A stretch of 64,000 nucleotides of DNA. Source: Methylophaga thalassica MP (GTDB lineage Bacteria; Pseudomonadota; Gammaproteobacteria; Nitrosococcales; Methylophagaceae). Made by a program: the position numbers and the translations under genes. The stretch spans positions 2,088,382 through 2,152,381 of the forward strand of contig NZ_AFIG01000001.1 in the NCBI RefSeq assembly GCF_000214595.1, given 5' to 3'. Below, one piece after another: positions 1 to 8,254 of the stretch; positions within the stretch are counted from its first letter, which is position 1, and each line of letters starts with the position of its first letter. The notes under the pieces are model-generated. The model made no database searches, was not told the DNA's origin, and saw only the letters and a list, made by a program, of their open reading frames with translations.

Positions 1-2
1 AT

Positions 3-686
3 TTATTAGTTTGCACTGGTGCTGAATTAGAAGTGGGTTGGTTGCCATTACTCCAACGTAAGGCCGGTAACCCCAATATCCAGATTGGTGCTGAAGGCTA
101 TTTCATGGCGGCCGATTATGTCCGTTTACTGGAAAAGCCTGCCACAGTTGATCGTAGTCAGGGCCATGTGCATGCGGCAGGTAATCCGCATATTCAAACC
201 AGTCCGGAAAATATTTTTAAAGTGGCTGAAGCGCTGGCTGAGAGACTAAAACAACGTGATCCTGAACATGCCAGCAACTATGAACAACGCTGGCAAGATT
301 TCCAACAGCGCTGGCAAACAGCCATGAAACAATGGCAGGAAAAAGCGGCTCCACTGAAAGGTGTGCCCATTGTTGTGCAGCATAAAAACTGGATTTACCT
401 GACTAAATGGTTAGGTCTGAACGAAGTGGCTGTGTTGGAGGCAAAACCTGCTATACCGCCAACGGTAAAACAGTTGCAATCAGTAGTTGAAAAGCTAAAA
501 CAGACACCTGCAAAAATGGTGATTCTGGCCGCTTATCAGTCACCAAGAGCCACTGATTGGTTGGTGGATAAAACAGGTATCAAAAAAGTGTTACTGCCAT
601 TCACCGTGGGTGGTGATAACAACAGTAACAATTTGTTTGAGCTCTATGATGACACCATCAACTTATTACTGGATGGCGCTAAATGA
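3..686 (+). CDS. znuA: Zinc-type metal ABC transporter, substrate-binding protein (5' partial)
   Basis: Periplasmic metal-binding subunit of a zinc-type ABC importer (ZnuA/AdcA-like, cluster A-I). The frame is open from base 3 and reads LLVCTGAELEVGWLPLL, family-like sequence upstream of the first possible start (GTG at 33), so the true start, the signal peptide and the first metal-binding residues lie outside the window. The segment with GHVHAAGNPH supplies the histidines of the metal-binding loop before the linking helix, and the C-terminal lobe is complete. Its stop overlaps the permease start by four bases, so the two are translationally coupled. Zinc as the metal is inferred from the family; manganese is possible. 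The ATPase gene is presumably upstream. Confidence 0.88.
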   Translation, partial: LLVCTGAELEVGWLPLLQRKAGNPNIQIGAEGYFMAADYVRLLEKPATVDRSQGHVHAAGNPHIQTSPENIFKVAEALAERLKQRDPEHASNYEQRWQDFQQRWQTAMKQWQEKAAPLKGVPIVVQHKNWIYLTKWLGLNEVAVLEAKPAIPPTVKQLQSVVEKLKQTPAKMVILAAYQSPRATDWLVDKTGIKKVLLPFTVGGDNNSNNLFELYDDTINLLLDGAK

Positions 687-1447
687 ACCTGATCAATCTT
701 GATTGGTCGCTAATATTGCCTGCCCTCGTGGCAGGCATGTTAGTTCTGACAACACATGTGCCTCTCGGTCAGGAAGTATTGAAACGAGGCATTATTTTTA
801 TTGATCTTGCCATTGCGCAAATGGCGGCACTTGGGGTGATGGCCGCCACTATTTTTATTGGTGATATGCATGGTCCCTGGTTACAAGTTAGTGCCGCGGC
901 CAGTGCCCTTTCCGCCTCGGTTCTCGTACTTTGGTTAGAAAAACGTTATCCACATATTGTGGAGGCGTTAATTGGTTTATTATTTATTCTGGCCGCCAGT
1001 GGTGGGATTTTGCTGGTGAGCCATGCCCCACATAGTGATGAATTACTGCATGATTTATTAGTGGGGCAGATTTTATGGGTGACACCGTCTCATCTGTTAT
1101 GGGTAGGTTTACTCTACGGCGCGTTGTTATTGATCTGGTTCACCATGCAATCACAGCGTAGCTGGCTTTTTTATATTGTGTTTTCACTCACTGTGACCGC
1201 TTCGGTGCAGTTAGTCGGTGTGTATTTAGTCTTTGCCAGTTTAATCTTGCCTGCTTTAGCCAGCCGTGGATTTGAGAAAACCAGTCATAAGCTGTTGCTT
1301 GGTTATGGCATAGGCTTTCTGGGTTATTTCTTTGGCCTGATCTTGGCGTTATTACTTGATGTACCCATGGGTGCTATGACCGTTTGGACATTATTTGTGT
1401 TAGTCGTAATAAGCCGTTTTATGCTGCAATGGCTAAAGCAGCGATAA
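683..1447 (+). CDS. znuB: Zinc-type metal ABC transporter, permease
   Basis: Integral membrane permease of the ABC-3 family that forms the inner-membrane channel of the metal importer. The 254-residue product is almost entirely hydrophobic, with about eight predicted transmembrane segments, and carries the family stretch VPLGQEVLKRGIIFIDLAIAQ near residues 27-47, where the loop that contacts the ATPase and early helices are found, plus VGVYLVFASLILPAL near 170-185. Length fits the family (about 260). It starts with ATG overlapping the upstream stop. There is no clear terminator between this gene and the small membrane protein 40 bases downstream, so they may be cotranscribed. Confidence 0.9.
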   Translation: MNLINLDWSLILPALVAGMLVLTTHVPLGQEVLKRGIIFIDLAIAQMAALGVMAATIFIGDMHGPWLQVSAAASALSASVLVLWLEKRYPHIVEALIGLLFILAASGGILLVSHAPHSDELLHDLLVGQILWVTPSHLLWVGLLYGALLLIWFTMQSQRSWLFYIVFSLTVTASVQLVGVYLVFASLILPALASRGFEKTSHKLLLGYGIGFLGYFFGLILALLLDVPMGAMTVWTLFVLVVISRFMLQWLKQR

Positions 1448-1487
1448 ATTTGGTAGATTATGTGAATACATTTACCGGAAAAGATGC

Positions 1488-1832
1488 ATGAGCGAATCAA
1501 CACAGGCCAGTCAACAAACAGTCAAACTCGTTTATTTATTATTTATCGCCAATATTATTATTCAGTTTTTAGGTTTTGTTGCAGTCGTCATTGCTTATAT
1601 ACATAAAGACGATGCAGCAGCCTGGTTACAGTCGCACTATCAGTTTCAGATCCGAACATTCTGGATGGGTCTTCTATATTTATTTATCGGCGTGTTATTT
1701 GCCTTCTTTTTAGTTGGCTATTTGGTGTTAGTGTTTTGGGTTATCTGGGTAGTTGTGCGCTGTGTCAAAGGTATGAAATATTTGGATCAACAGCAGCCTC
1801 ATCCGAATCCAACAAGCTGGCTCTTTGGCTAA
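1488..1832 (+). CDS. Small membrane protein, DUF4870-like
   Basis: A 114-residue membrane protein of unknown function that resembles the DUF4870 family. It has a hydrophobic segment at about residues 15-38, a polar stretch containing AAWLQSHYQFQIRTFW, and a long hydrophobic region at about 58-92. The motif in which a helix is followed by HYQFQ...FW is what suggests DUF4870/Tic20-like proteins. It starts at ATG 1488 and is followed by a rho-independent terminator. No function can be assigned; its position after the metal importer may only reflect readthrough. Confidence 0.7.
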   Translation: MSESTQASQQTVKLVYLLFIANIIIQFLGFVAVVIAYIHKDDAAAWLQSHYQFQIRTFWMGLLYLFIGVLFAFFLVGYLVLVFWVIWVVVRCVKGMKYLDQQQPHPNPTSWLFG

Positions 1833-1838
1833 AACTGA

Positions 1839-1861
1839 AAAGACCGGGTAAACCGGTCTTT
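1839..1861. terminator. Rho-independent terminator between convergent genes
   Basis: A 9-bp stem AAAGACCGG / CCGGTCTTT with a five-base loop (GTAAA) lies seven bases after the stop of the small membrane protein and seven bases before the end of the convergent oxidoreductase. The T-rich stretch on the plus side (TTTATATTTTA) and the A-rich stretch on the other side suggest it works in both directions. Confidence 0.8.
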
Positions 1862-1867
1862 TATATT

Positions 1868-2626
1868 TTATTGGCGATGAAATGCCATCGGCCCATTCGC
1901 TTCCTGAGTGGGCATTACTTCGATCGTGGTCACATTCACATGCTCAGGGGTATTCACCAGCCACCAGACCGTATTGGCAATATCTTCGGCATCCAGTGCT
2001 CTGGTGCCTTCATAGACTTTATCTGCACGGGCCTCATCGGCTTTAAAACGTACCTTAGAAAATTCAGTTTCGGCATTGCCCGGTTCCACATTAGTGACAC
2101 GGACATTCGTGCCTAATAAATCAGCCCGTGTCGCCAGTGAGAACTGCCTGACAAAGGCTTTGGTACCACAGTAGACATTACCCCCAGGATAAGGCCAGTT
2201 ACCCGCTACAGAGCCGATATTAATCACATATCCTGACTTTCTCTCTGTCATCATCGGTAGGATAGTCCGAGTACAGTAAAGCAAGCCTTTAATGTTGGTA
2301 TCTACCATTTTTTCCCAATCATCTAAATTTGTTTCCTGAGCGGGTTCCAGCCCTAATGCCAAGCCAGCATTATTCAGTAACACATCAATTTTTTTGAAAG
2401 GTTCAGCTAAACCATGAATAGCAGCTTCAACTGCTTTTCTGTCTGTCACATCAAAACAGCAGGTAGCCACTTTATCTTTGCCCCCCAGCTCCTGCTGTAA
2501 ATCATCTAGTCGTTGCTGGCGTCGTCCCGTCAGAATTAATTGCCAGCCATTGTTTGCAAATACTCTGGCGCAAGCTTCCCCAAACCCTGAGGTAGCTCCG
2601 GTAATCATGATGGTTTTATTCGTCAT
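1868..2626 (-). CDS. ydfG: SDR family NADP-dependent 3-hydroxy acid dehydrogenase (YdfG-like)
   Basis: Cytosolic short-chain dehydrogenase closely resembling E. coli YdfG, which oxidises L-allo-threonine/serine and reduces malonic semialdehyde using NADP(H). The cofactor motif GATSGFGE is at residues 10-17, NNAG at 85-88, and the catalytic residues are S139, Y152 and K156 (YCGTK). The C-terminus ending in FHRQ also matches the YdfG end (VHRQ). Length is 252, usual for the family (about 248). A good Shine-Dalgarno sequence (AAGGAGT) precedes the ATG. It lies 25 bases after purU on the same strand and is probably the last gene of that operon. Substrate is inferred from similarity alone. Confidence 0.85.
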   Translation of the reverse strand: MTNKTIMITGATSGFGEACARVFANNGWQLILTGRRQQRLDDLQQELGGKDKVATCCFDVTDRKAVEAAIHGLAEPFKKIDVLLNNAGLALGLEPAQETNLDDWEKMVDTNIKGLLYCTRTILPMMTERKSGYVINIGSVAGNWPYPGGNVYCGTKAFVRQFSLATRADLLGTNVRVTNVEPGNAETEFSKVRFKADEARADKVYEGTRALDAEDIANTVWWLVNTPEHVNVTTIEVMPTQEANGPMAFHRQ

Positions 2627-2651
2627 GCACTCGACTCCTTATTTAGATTAT

Positions 2652-3509
2652 TCAGGCACCTTCAGAAAACACAATGGTACGGCGACCATTGATAATAATT
2701 CGATGCTCAATATGTGCTTTTACTGCTCTCGCCAGCACAATACGTTCAATATCTTTTCCCATCATCACCAGATCTTGCGGGCTGTTATCGTGCTGAACAT
2801 GTTGCACATCCTGGGCGATAATCGGTCCCTCATCTAACTCAGCTGTCGCATAGTGGGCTGTGGCACCAATAATTTTAACGCCACGCTCATAAGCCTGATG
2901 ATAGGGTTTAGCGCCTTGGAAAGCAGGTAAGAATCCGTGATGAATATTAATAATTCGACCAGAAAACTCGGTCACAAATTCCTCTGACAATATTTGCATG
3001 TAACGGGCCATCACGATCAGATCAATATCAAACTCGGCCAGCAGGCGCTTTATCTCCGCTTCTTGTGCCTGCTTGGTTTCTGCCGTGATGGGTAAGTGAT
3101 AAAACGGCTTATCGAACTGACGGGCCATATCCTCTAAATCGCGATGATTACCTATGATAAGAGGAATATCGCATTTCAGTTCACCCTCTAACTCTCTCAG
3201 TAGTAAGTCGTATGGGCAGTGTGAAGCTCGTGTCACCAGTAAAGCTACCCGATAAGGCTGCTCACTGTAGCGAACAGACCAGTGCAAGTCGATAGTGGCG
3301 GCAAACTGGCTAAACTCAGCTTCAAGTTGTTGATGATTGAAGCTACCATCATCTTCAAGCTTAATTCGCATGAAATACTGACCAACTTCAGTGTCCGTAT
3401 ATTGCTGGCAGTGCAGAATATTAAACTGTCTTTCAGCAAAAAAGCTGGTGATTCCCGCGACTAGACCTTTTTGGTCTTTACACTGAATCAGGAAAACAAT
3501 GGCGCTCAT
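2652..3509 (-). CDS. purU: Formyltetrahydrofolate deformylase
   Basis: Cytosolic enzyme that hydrolyses 10-formyl-THF to formate and THF, balancing one-carbon pools and, in purine synthesis, feeding formate to PurT. Residues 1-80 form an ACT-like regulatory domain (FLIQCKDQKGLVAGIT), and 86-285 the formyltransferase-type domain with N188, H190 (INIHHGFLPAF) and D226 (ELDEGPII) as the catalytic set. The GAKPYHQAYERGVKIIGATAHY block is characteristic of PurU. Length 285 is normal. Start is ATG with AGGAAA upstream. It lies downstream of the MazG-type gene with a 56-base gap and is probably cotranscribed with it. Confidence 0.95.
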   Translation of the reverse strand: MSAIVFLIQCKDQKGLVAGITSFFAERQFNILHCQQYTDTEVGQYFMRIKLEDDGSFNHQQLEAEFSQFAATIDLHWSVRYSEQPYRVALLVTRASHCPYDLLLRELEGELKCDIPLIIGNHRDLEDMARQFDKPFYHLPITAETKQAQEAEIKRLLAEFDIDLIVMARYMQILSEEFVTEFSGRIINIHHGFLPAFQGAKPYHQAYERGVKIIGATAHYATAELDEGPIIAQDVQHVQHDNSPQDLVMMGKDIERIVLARAVKAHIEHRIIINGRRTIVFSEGA

Positions 3510-3565
3510 GAGGATTTCCTAAGAAATAAAATAAAAAAGCTAAATCCTAGCACTGTAATTCGGCT

Positions 3566-3916
3566 TTATGAATATTCATCGTACTTATCATTACGACCTT
3601 TGACTTTATCTCGTGGATATTTAGCCGCATTCTTCTGCATTTTATTTTTGATGGCCTGATTTAAATCAATGTTTAAGTCATGACAAAGATAAGCAAGATA
3701 AACGGCGACATCAGCTATTTCATCTTCCAGCTCTTCACGTTTCTCGGAGGCCAGCCTTTGCTGCACTTGCTCAGCAGTCTTCCATTGAAACCACTCCAGT
3801 AACTCTGAAGCTTCTATAGATAAAGAAATCGCCACATCTTTAGGATTGTGAAACTGTTCCCAGTCCCTCTCCCGGCGAAATTCAATAAGTTGTTTCAAGA
3901 GTTCTGTCTCAATCAT
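3566..3916 (-). CDS. MazG-like nucleotide pyrophosphohydrolase
   Basis: A 116-residue all-alpha NTP pyrophosphatase of the MazG-like/dCTPase (DCTPP1, RS21-C6) type, which hydrolyses (d)NTPs to the monophosphate and pyrophosphate. The metal-binding signature is visible as E35xxE38 in SIEASELLEW and E66xxD69 in DEIADVAVYLAYL. The single-domain length matches the house-cleaning dCTPase group rather than full MazG. It overlaps the end of the upstream esterase gene by eight bases, showing translational coupling. Its exact nucleotide substrate cannot be read from the sequence. Confidence 0.87.
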   Translation of the reverse strand: MIETELLKQLIEFRRERDWEQFHNPKDVAISLSIEASELLEWFQWKTAEQVQQRLASEKREELEDEIADVAVYLAYLCHDLNIDLNQAIKNKMQKNAAKYPRDKVKGRNDKYDEYS

Positions 3917-4673
3917 CTTGTAAAAACGCCTCTACAACCTGCTTAAATTGTTGTGGGCGTTCAGCCTGAACCCAGTGCCCTGCTTTTTCAATGCAATTAA
4001 ATTCCGCATGCGTAAACTGTGCTGAAATTTGTTGACGATCCTGCTCAGTGACATAGTCTGATAACTCACCATAAACAAATAAGCTCGGCATAGTTAACAC
4101 CTCGCTATCAAAGATAGACGCCATTAATTCTTTAAAGTTGGCTTTAAGCGCTGTCAGGTTAATTCGCCATTTATAGCGCTCATGCTCAGAGACCAAATTC
4201 ATCAATAAAAACTGACGAACAGCCTGATCAGGAATAGATTGAGCTAAAGCAGCATCGACCTCTGTTCGGCTAGTAAACTCAGATAAATTCAGTGCCATCA
4301 TCGCATCCATCAATGGTGTGTGTGCACTAAAGTATTGGCGAGGAGCAATATCCACGACCACCAGTTTTGCAACCATCTCCGGATACATTGCAGCAAATTT
4401 CATCGCTACTTTACCACCGAGTGAATGTCCTAAGATATTCATCTGGCCCAATCGCAAGTCTTCACATAACTCATGGATATCTTCGGCCATGACTGTGAAA
4501 TTCTGCTCATCACTATGCGGGGAACGACCATGATTGCGTAAATCAACACTAATAACACGATAAAAATGTGAAAAATACTTCGCCATGCTGCGCCAATTAT
4601 CCGCTGAGCCAAATAAGCCGTGGATAATAATTAAAGGTATCCCTTCACCACTTTCTTGATAATGCAATTTCAT
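3909..4673 (-). CDS. ybfF: Alpha/beta hydrolase (YbfF-like esterase)
   Basis: Cytosolic alpha/beta-hydrolase of 254 residues resembling the acyl-CoA/palmitoyl esterase YbfF. The oxyanion-hole segment HGLFGSADNW is at residues 18-27, DLRNHGRS at 44-51, the nucleophile elbow GHSLGG at 82-87 with Ser84, and the catalytic histidine H233 in AGHWVQAERP. Asp of the acid position probably lies in the YGELSDYV segment. It is first in a four-gene minus-strand run (esterase, pyrophosphohydrolase, purU, oxidoreductase) and is divergent from the small ORF at 4728. The natural substrate is unknown. Confidence 0.85.
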   Translation of the reverse strand: MKLHYQESGEGIPLIIIHGLFGSADNWRSMAKYFSHFYRVISVDLRNHGRSPHSDEQNFTVMAEDIHELCEDLRLGQMNILGHSLGGKVAMKFAAMYPEMVAKLVVVDIAPRQYFSAHTPLMDAMMALNLSEFTSRTEVDAALAQSIPDQAVRQFLLMNLVSEHERYKWRINLTALKANFKELMASIFDSEVLTMPSLFVYGELSDYVTEQDRQQISAQFTHAEFNCIEKAGHWVQAERPQQFKQVVEAFLQDD

Positions 4674-4692
4674 TGATAGCTTGTTGAAACGT

Positions 4693-4698
4693 TATAAT
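4693..4698 (+). promoter_or_regulatory. Possible -10 element before the 57-residue ORF
   Basis: A perfect TATAAT lies 29 bases upstream of the GTG start at 4728. The best -35-like hexamer, TTGATA at 4673-4678, is only 14 bases away, so the -35 match is not convincing. The region also has to hold the promoter for the divergent esterase operon. Confidence 0.35.
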
Positions 4699-4727
4699 TA
4701 AACAATTTAAATAATCTGGAGCCCGAT

Positions 4728-4901
4728 GTGGAAGATGAAACAATTCTAGTGATGCTGGTGAAACAATATGCCGATAAATTTGGTATTACGTTCAGCTCAA
4801 AATATCTTGATGATCCTGATAAAAAGCAATTACTGATCACACTGATTCAGGAAGCCAACGCAGGCAAACGCGGCCCAGTCACTGACGACGATCTACAATA
4901 A
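4728..4901 (+). CDS. Small hypothetical protein, 57 residues
   Basis: A short gene missed by length cut-offs. It starts at GTG 4728, six bases after a CTGGAG ribosome-binding site, and ends with TAA at 4899-4901 directly before a strong terminator. The product begins (M)EDETILVMLVKQYADKFGI and ends with GKRGPVTDDDLQ; it is acidic, has no membrane segment or signal peptide, and looks like a small helical cytosolic protein. Support comes from the RBS, the clean frame and its own terminator. I do not recognise the family. Confidence 0.6.
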   Translation: MEDETILVMLVKQYADKFGITFSSKYLDDPDKKQLLITLIQEANAGKRGPVTDDDLQ

Positions 4902-4928
4902 AAAAAGCCACCGAAAGGTGGCTTTTTT
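4901..4928. terminator. Rho-independent terminator, bidirectional
   Basis: A 6-bp GC-rich stem GCCACC / GGTGGC (4907-4912, 4917-4922) closes a GAAA tetraloop and is flanked by six A on one side and six T on the other. It follows the stop of the 57-residue ORF directly and lies just beyond the end of convergent fabB, so it can serve both. Confidence 0.9.
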
Positions 4929-4930
4929 CT

Positions 4931-6148
4931 TTAATCATCGAGCTTTTCAAACACCAGACAGGCATTGGTTCCACCAAAGCCGAAACTGTTCGACATGACT
5001 GTTGTGAGTCCAGCGTTATCGACACGTTCCCGCAGAATAGGCATGCCTTCCGCTTCAGGATCAAGTGTTTCAATATTAGCCGAGGCGGCAAGAAAATCAT
5101 TTTCCAGCATCAACAGACTATAAATCGCTTCCTGAACACCGGCAGCGCCTAAAGAATGACCTGATAATGATTTTGTTGATCCTACGGCAGGCATATCTGC
5201 GCCGAATGTCTTTTTAATGGCACCTAATTCAGCCAAATCACCTACCGGTGTGCTGGTGCCATGAGCATTGATGTATTGCACTTTGCCGCGACTCGTTGAC
5301 ATGGCGAGTTGCATACAACGCATCGCACCTTCACCAGATGGCGCCACCATATCGTAACCATCTGATGTAGCACCGTAACCGGTCAATTCAGCATAGATTT
5401 TAGCGCCACGGGCTTTTGCATGCTCATACTCTTCAAGTACTAACACACCGCCGCCGCCAGCGATCACAAAACCATCACGGTCAGCATCATAAGCACGAGA
5501 CGCTTTTTCTGGCGTATCGTTATATTTGGTTGATAGAGCGCCCATCGCATCAAATAAAGAGCTCATTGACCAATGCTCTTCTTCACCGCCACCAGCAAAC
5601 ACAATATCCTGCTTGCCGAGTTGAATCTGCTCCATTGCTGTACCGATACAATGTGCACTAGTTGCACAAGCGGATGACATGGAATAGTTCACCCCTTTGA
5701 TTTTAAACGGTGTGGCGAGACAGGCTGAGGTTGTGCTGCCCATAACCTGGGTAACACGATAAGGCCCAATACGTTTTAAACCTTTTTCGCGCAGGATATC
5801 AGCCGCTTCAACCTGATTCGAAGATGAAGCGCCACCCGATCCCATAATAAGCCCAGTTCGGATATTAGAAACCTGCTCTTCACTTAAGCCTGCGTCAGCA
5901 ATCGCTTGCTCCATAGCAATATAGGCATAGGCAGCAGCATCGCCCATAAAACGTAATGTTTTACGATCGATATATTCTTTGAAATCAATATCAATGGTGC
6001 CTGCAACATGGCTACGAAACCCCATATCCGCATAGTCTTGTTTAAAGCGAATACCTGAGCGGCCATGGCGAAGAGACTCTGTCACTGTTTGGGCATCAAG
6101 ACCTAAGCAAGACGTGATACCTAACCCTGTAACGACAACACGTTTCAT
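4931..6148 (-). CDS. fabB: 3-oxoacyl-ACP synthase I
   Basis: Condensing enzyme of type II fatty acid synthesis, needed to elongate the cis-unsaturated intermediate made by FabA. The thiolase-fold product of 405 residues has the catalytic triad Cys161 (SSACATSAH), His296 ([11 protein letters not shown]) and His331 (GHSLGAAG), with Lys326 conserved nearby. The near-complete match of motif spacing to E. coli FabB (406 residues) and the adjacent fabA distinguish it from FabF. It follows fabA by nine bases in the same direction, giving the standard fabAB operon for unsaturated fatty acid synthesis in the cytosol. Confidence 0.96.
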   Translation of the reverse strand: MKRVVVTGLGITSCLGLDAQTVTESLRHGRSGIRFKQDYADMGFRSHVAGTIDIDFKEYIDRKTLRFMGDAAAYAYIAMEQAIADAGLSEEQVSNIRTGLIMGSGGASSSNQVEAADILREKGLKRIGPYRVTQVMGSTTSACLATPFKIKGVNYSMSSACATSAHCIGTAMEQIQLGKQDIVFAGGGEEEHWSMSSLFDAMGALSTKYNDTPEKASRAYDADRDGFVIAGGGGVLVLEEYEHAKARGAKIYAELTGYGATSDGYDMVAPSGEGAMRCMQLAMSTSRGKVQYINAHGTSTPVGDLAELGAIKKTFGADMPAVGSTKSLSGHSLGAAGVQEAIYSLLMLENDFLAASANIETLDPEAEGMPILRERVDNAGLTTVMSNSFGFGGTNACLVFEKLDD

Positions 6149-6157
6149 TATGAAATC

Positions 6158-6673
6158 CTAAAAATCATCGGTTGATGTAAACAGACCAACGCGTAAATCT
6201 TTTGCAGTATAGATATCGCGCCCATCCACAGATACCGTGCCATCCGCAATAGCCAAAACCAGCTTGCGTGCGATAACACGTTTTAAATCAATACGGTAAG
6301 TAACTTTCTTCGCTGTTGGTAATACTTGTCCGGTAAATTTGACCTCACCTGAGCCTAATGCTCGGCCACGGCCTGGATTACCATCCCAAGCCAGGAAAAA
6401 TCCGACGAGTTGCCACATCGCATCCAAGCCTAAACAACCAGGCATAACAGGATCACCCGGGAAATGGCAATCAAAAAACCAAAGATCCGGATGTATATCC
6501 AATTCTGCAATGATTTCGCCTTTACCGTAAGCACCACCTGTATTTGCAATATGAGTAATGCGATCCATCATCAGCATATTGGGAACAGGGAGTTGTGCAT
6601 TGCCAGGACCAAACATTTCGCCGTGTCCACACTGCAATAATTCTTCGTATGTAAATGATGATTGCTTACTCAT
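6158..6673 (-). CDS. fabA: 3-hydroxydecanoyl-ACP dehydratase/isomerase
   Basis: Bifunctional dehydratase that also isomerises trans-2- to cis-3-decenoyl-ACP, the branch point for unsaturated fatty acids. The hot-dog fold protein has the active-site His70 in [14 protein letters not shown] and Asp84 in [11 protein letters not shown], at the same numbers as in E. coli FabA, and a normal length of 171. It is the first gene of the fabA-fabB operon. A TATTAT hexamer on the minus strand (plus positions 6709-6714) may be its -10 box, but the -35 is poor. No FabR or FadR site was recognised. Confidence 0.96.
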   Translation of the reverse strand: MSKQSSFTYEELLQCGHGEMFGPGNAQLPVPNMLMMDRITHIANTGGAYGKGEIIAELDIHPDLWFFDCHFPGDPVMPGCLGLDAMWQLVGFFLAWDGNPGRGRALGSGEVKFTGQVLPTAKKVTYRIDLKRVIARKLVLAIADGTVSVDGRDIYTAKDLRVGLFTSTDDF

Positions 6674-6760
6674 GAATTCTCTTAATTATCCCGCCAATTG
6701 GGCTCCGTATAATACCACGATCGTTTCTAAACCAGAAAAAAACGTCATTCCCATATATAT

Positions 6761-6787
6761 AAAAAAGCCACGGGCTTTCCCGTGGCT
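6761..6787 (-). terminator. Rho-independent terminator of the tolC gene
   Basis: A 9-bp stem (6766-6774 with 6779-6787, arms AGCCACGGG / CCCGTGGCT) with a four-base loop is followed on the minus strand by a run of T (plus A6 at 6761-6766). It lies 23 bases beyond the stop of the TolC-type gene. Confidence 0.88.
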
Positions 6788-6809
6788 ATGAAACTGTTGA
6801 AATAGTGAT

Positions 6810-8129
6810 TTACTGTTTTATAGCAATAGTCTCTGCAGCCTCAGGTGCTTTAATATTTAAGCCTTGAAGCAATAGTCCCATACTATTCAAAATACGATAC
6901 TGCGCATACAGTTCGTCATACTCAGTGTTAACCAGAGCCGTCTGTGCTCTGAAAACTTCATTCTCAGAATCCAATAAGTCTAATAAGGTGCGCTGTCCAA
7001 GACTGAATTGTTGTCTGTAGGCATCACGTGACTTTTGACTTGAGTCAACATGTTGTTCGCGATATGACATCTGGCTTTTGACCGTTTCCCATGCATTCCA
7101 GGAAAGCCTCGTGCCTTCTTCCACTTCACGATAAGTATTATTTCGAATCTCGGCTGCTTGATTAATTAAATAGGCAGTCTCTTCACGTCGGGCTGAATCA
7201 CGGCCGCCATTCAATAGGTTATAGCGTAAACGCAACATGGCCGTGATGTCTTTATCCGTACCCACCTGACCATCAATATTATGATCAGCACGCGTACCTA
7301 CTTCCAGATGTAGATCGGGATAAAAAGGTGCTTTTGCGGTGGCGTGCTGTGCACGGGCTGATTCCAGATCAAAGTTAGCTAATCTTAAAGTTGGATGATT
7401 ATCAACGGCTTTTACTATTGCTGCATCCAAGCTATCAGGAATCAGGTTTTCGGGAATTTCAGGCTCTTCTAATGATTCAGGTGGCTCGCCAACAACGCGG
7501 ATAAAAGTTGTTTCTGCATCACGCAATTTACTTTCTTCTTCCATCAGGTTGGCTTCAGCTAAGGCAAGCCTACCTAGACTTTGGTCCATATCTGCACCAC
7601 GACCAACACCACGCTCACTGCGAAGAACAATTTGATCATGTGTCCGTTGGTGTGCTTCAAGGTTGGTTTGGGCTAATTCAACAATTTTCTGTTGTCTCAG
7701 CACATTGAGATAAGCGTCAACAGCTTCCAATCCGGTATTTTCTGCAGCACTGTACACCGCTGATGCACGGGAATTTGTTCTAAATTCTTGTCTTAGAACT
7801 TCGTTTTTAGTTTCCATGCCATCAAACAACATTTGACGCAGCTGTAAGCTTGCCTCATCCCTGTTCAGTCTGACTTCGCCACGCCCTGCTGAACGTGTAT
7901 TCGGGTTATCAGTCATTTCCCAGCCCGTACCCAAAGCTAAATCCAGAGTTGGATAATATCCGGCCTTTGCCTGATCTATTTCTTTAGAAACAGCTTGTCG
8001 TTCACTCGCAGCAGCAAGGATATCGGGATTTGACTCAATAGTATGCATTACTGCACTTTCCAACGTTTGAGCAGAAACACTAGATACCATTACCCATAAA
8101 GGTAAGCTTAAAACTAAACTTTTCTTCAT
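6810..8129 (-). CDS. tolC: TolC family outer membrane channel of a type I secretion system
   Basis: Outer membrane factor expected to form the trimeric exit duct of the type I secretion system encoded just upstream (LapE/AggA-like). The product has a signal peptide, MKKSLVLSLPLWVMVSSVSA followed by QTLESAV, and the two pseudo-repeated outer-membrane-efflux domains rich in coiled-coil, with FYPDLHLEVG and SLGQRTLLDLLDSENEVF typical of the group. I place the start at the ATG at 8129 because the signal peptide begins there; a TTG at 8144 would add five residues. It ends in a clear terminator. A perfect palindrome lies in its leader (see separate entry). Confidence 0.92.
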   Translation of the reverse strand: MKKSLVLSLPLWVMVSSVSAQTLESAVMHTIESNPDILAAASERQAVSKEIDQAKAGYYPTLDLALGTGWEMTDNPNTRSAGRGEVRLNRDEASLQLRQMLFDGMETKNEVLRQEFRTNSRASAVYSAAENTGLEAVDAYLNVLRQQKIVELAQTNLEAHQRTHDQIVLRSERGVGRGADMDQSLGRLALAEANLMEEESKLRDAETTFIRVVGEPPESLEEPEIPENLIPDSLDAAIVKAVDNHPTLRLANFDLESARAQHATAKAPFYPDLHLEVGTRADHNIDGQVGTDKDITAMLRLRYNLLNGGRDSARREETAYLINQAAEIRNNTYREVEEGTRLSWNAWETVKSQMSYREQHVDSSQKSRDAYRQQFSLGQRTLLDLLDSENEVFRAQTALVNTEYDELYAQYRILNSMGLLLQGLNIKAPEAAETIAIKQ

Positions 8130-8158
8130 CACTTCAAATCCCAATTCCCCCCCAGCCT

Positions 8159-8173
8159 GAATGTTTTACATTC
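8159..8173. repeat. Perfect palindrome upstream of tolC
   Basis: The inverted repeat GAATGT-TTT-ACATTC lies 30 bases upstream of the tolC start within the 125-base gap after the LuxR-type gene. It has no T tract and so is unlikely to be a terminator. It could be an operator or a structural element in the leader; nothing more can be said. Confidence 0.4.
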
Positions 8174-8254
8174 AATGACTGAATATAAGCCTCATTCCAT
8201 TGTGCTTAAAATGGCACGGTGTATTAAAACATAACATACTGTTGTTTGATATAA

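Noticed and set aside
1736-2116. Open frame of 126 codons on the plus strand overlapping the DUF4870-like gene and the oxidoreductase
   Set aside because: It runs across a terminator and lies antisense to a well-supported SDR gene; composition and motifs are those of a shadow frame.
8147-8153. C7 run just upstream of tolC
   Set aside because: Could affect spacing of a ribosome-binding site, but the length is modest and no promoter boxes flank it; not enough to claim phase variation.
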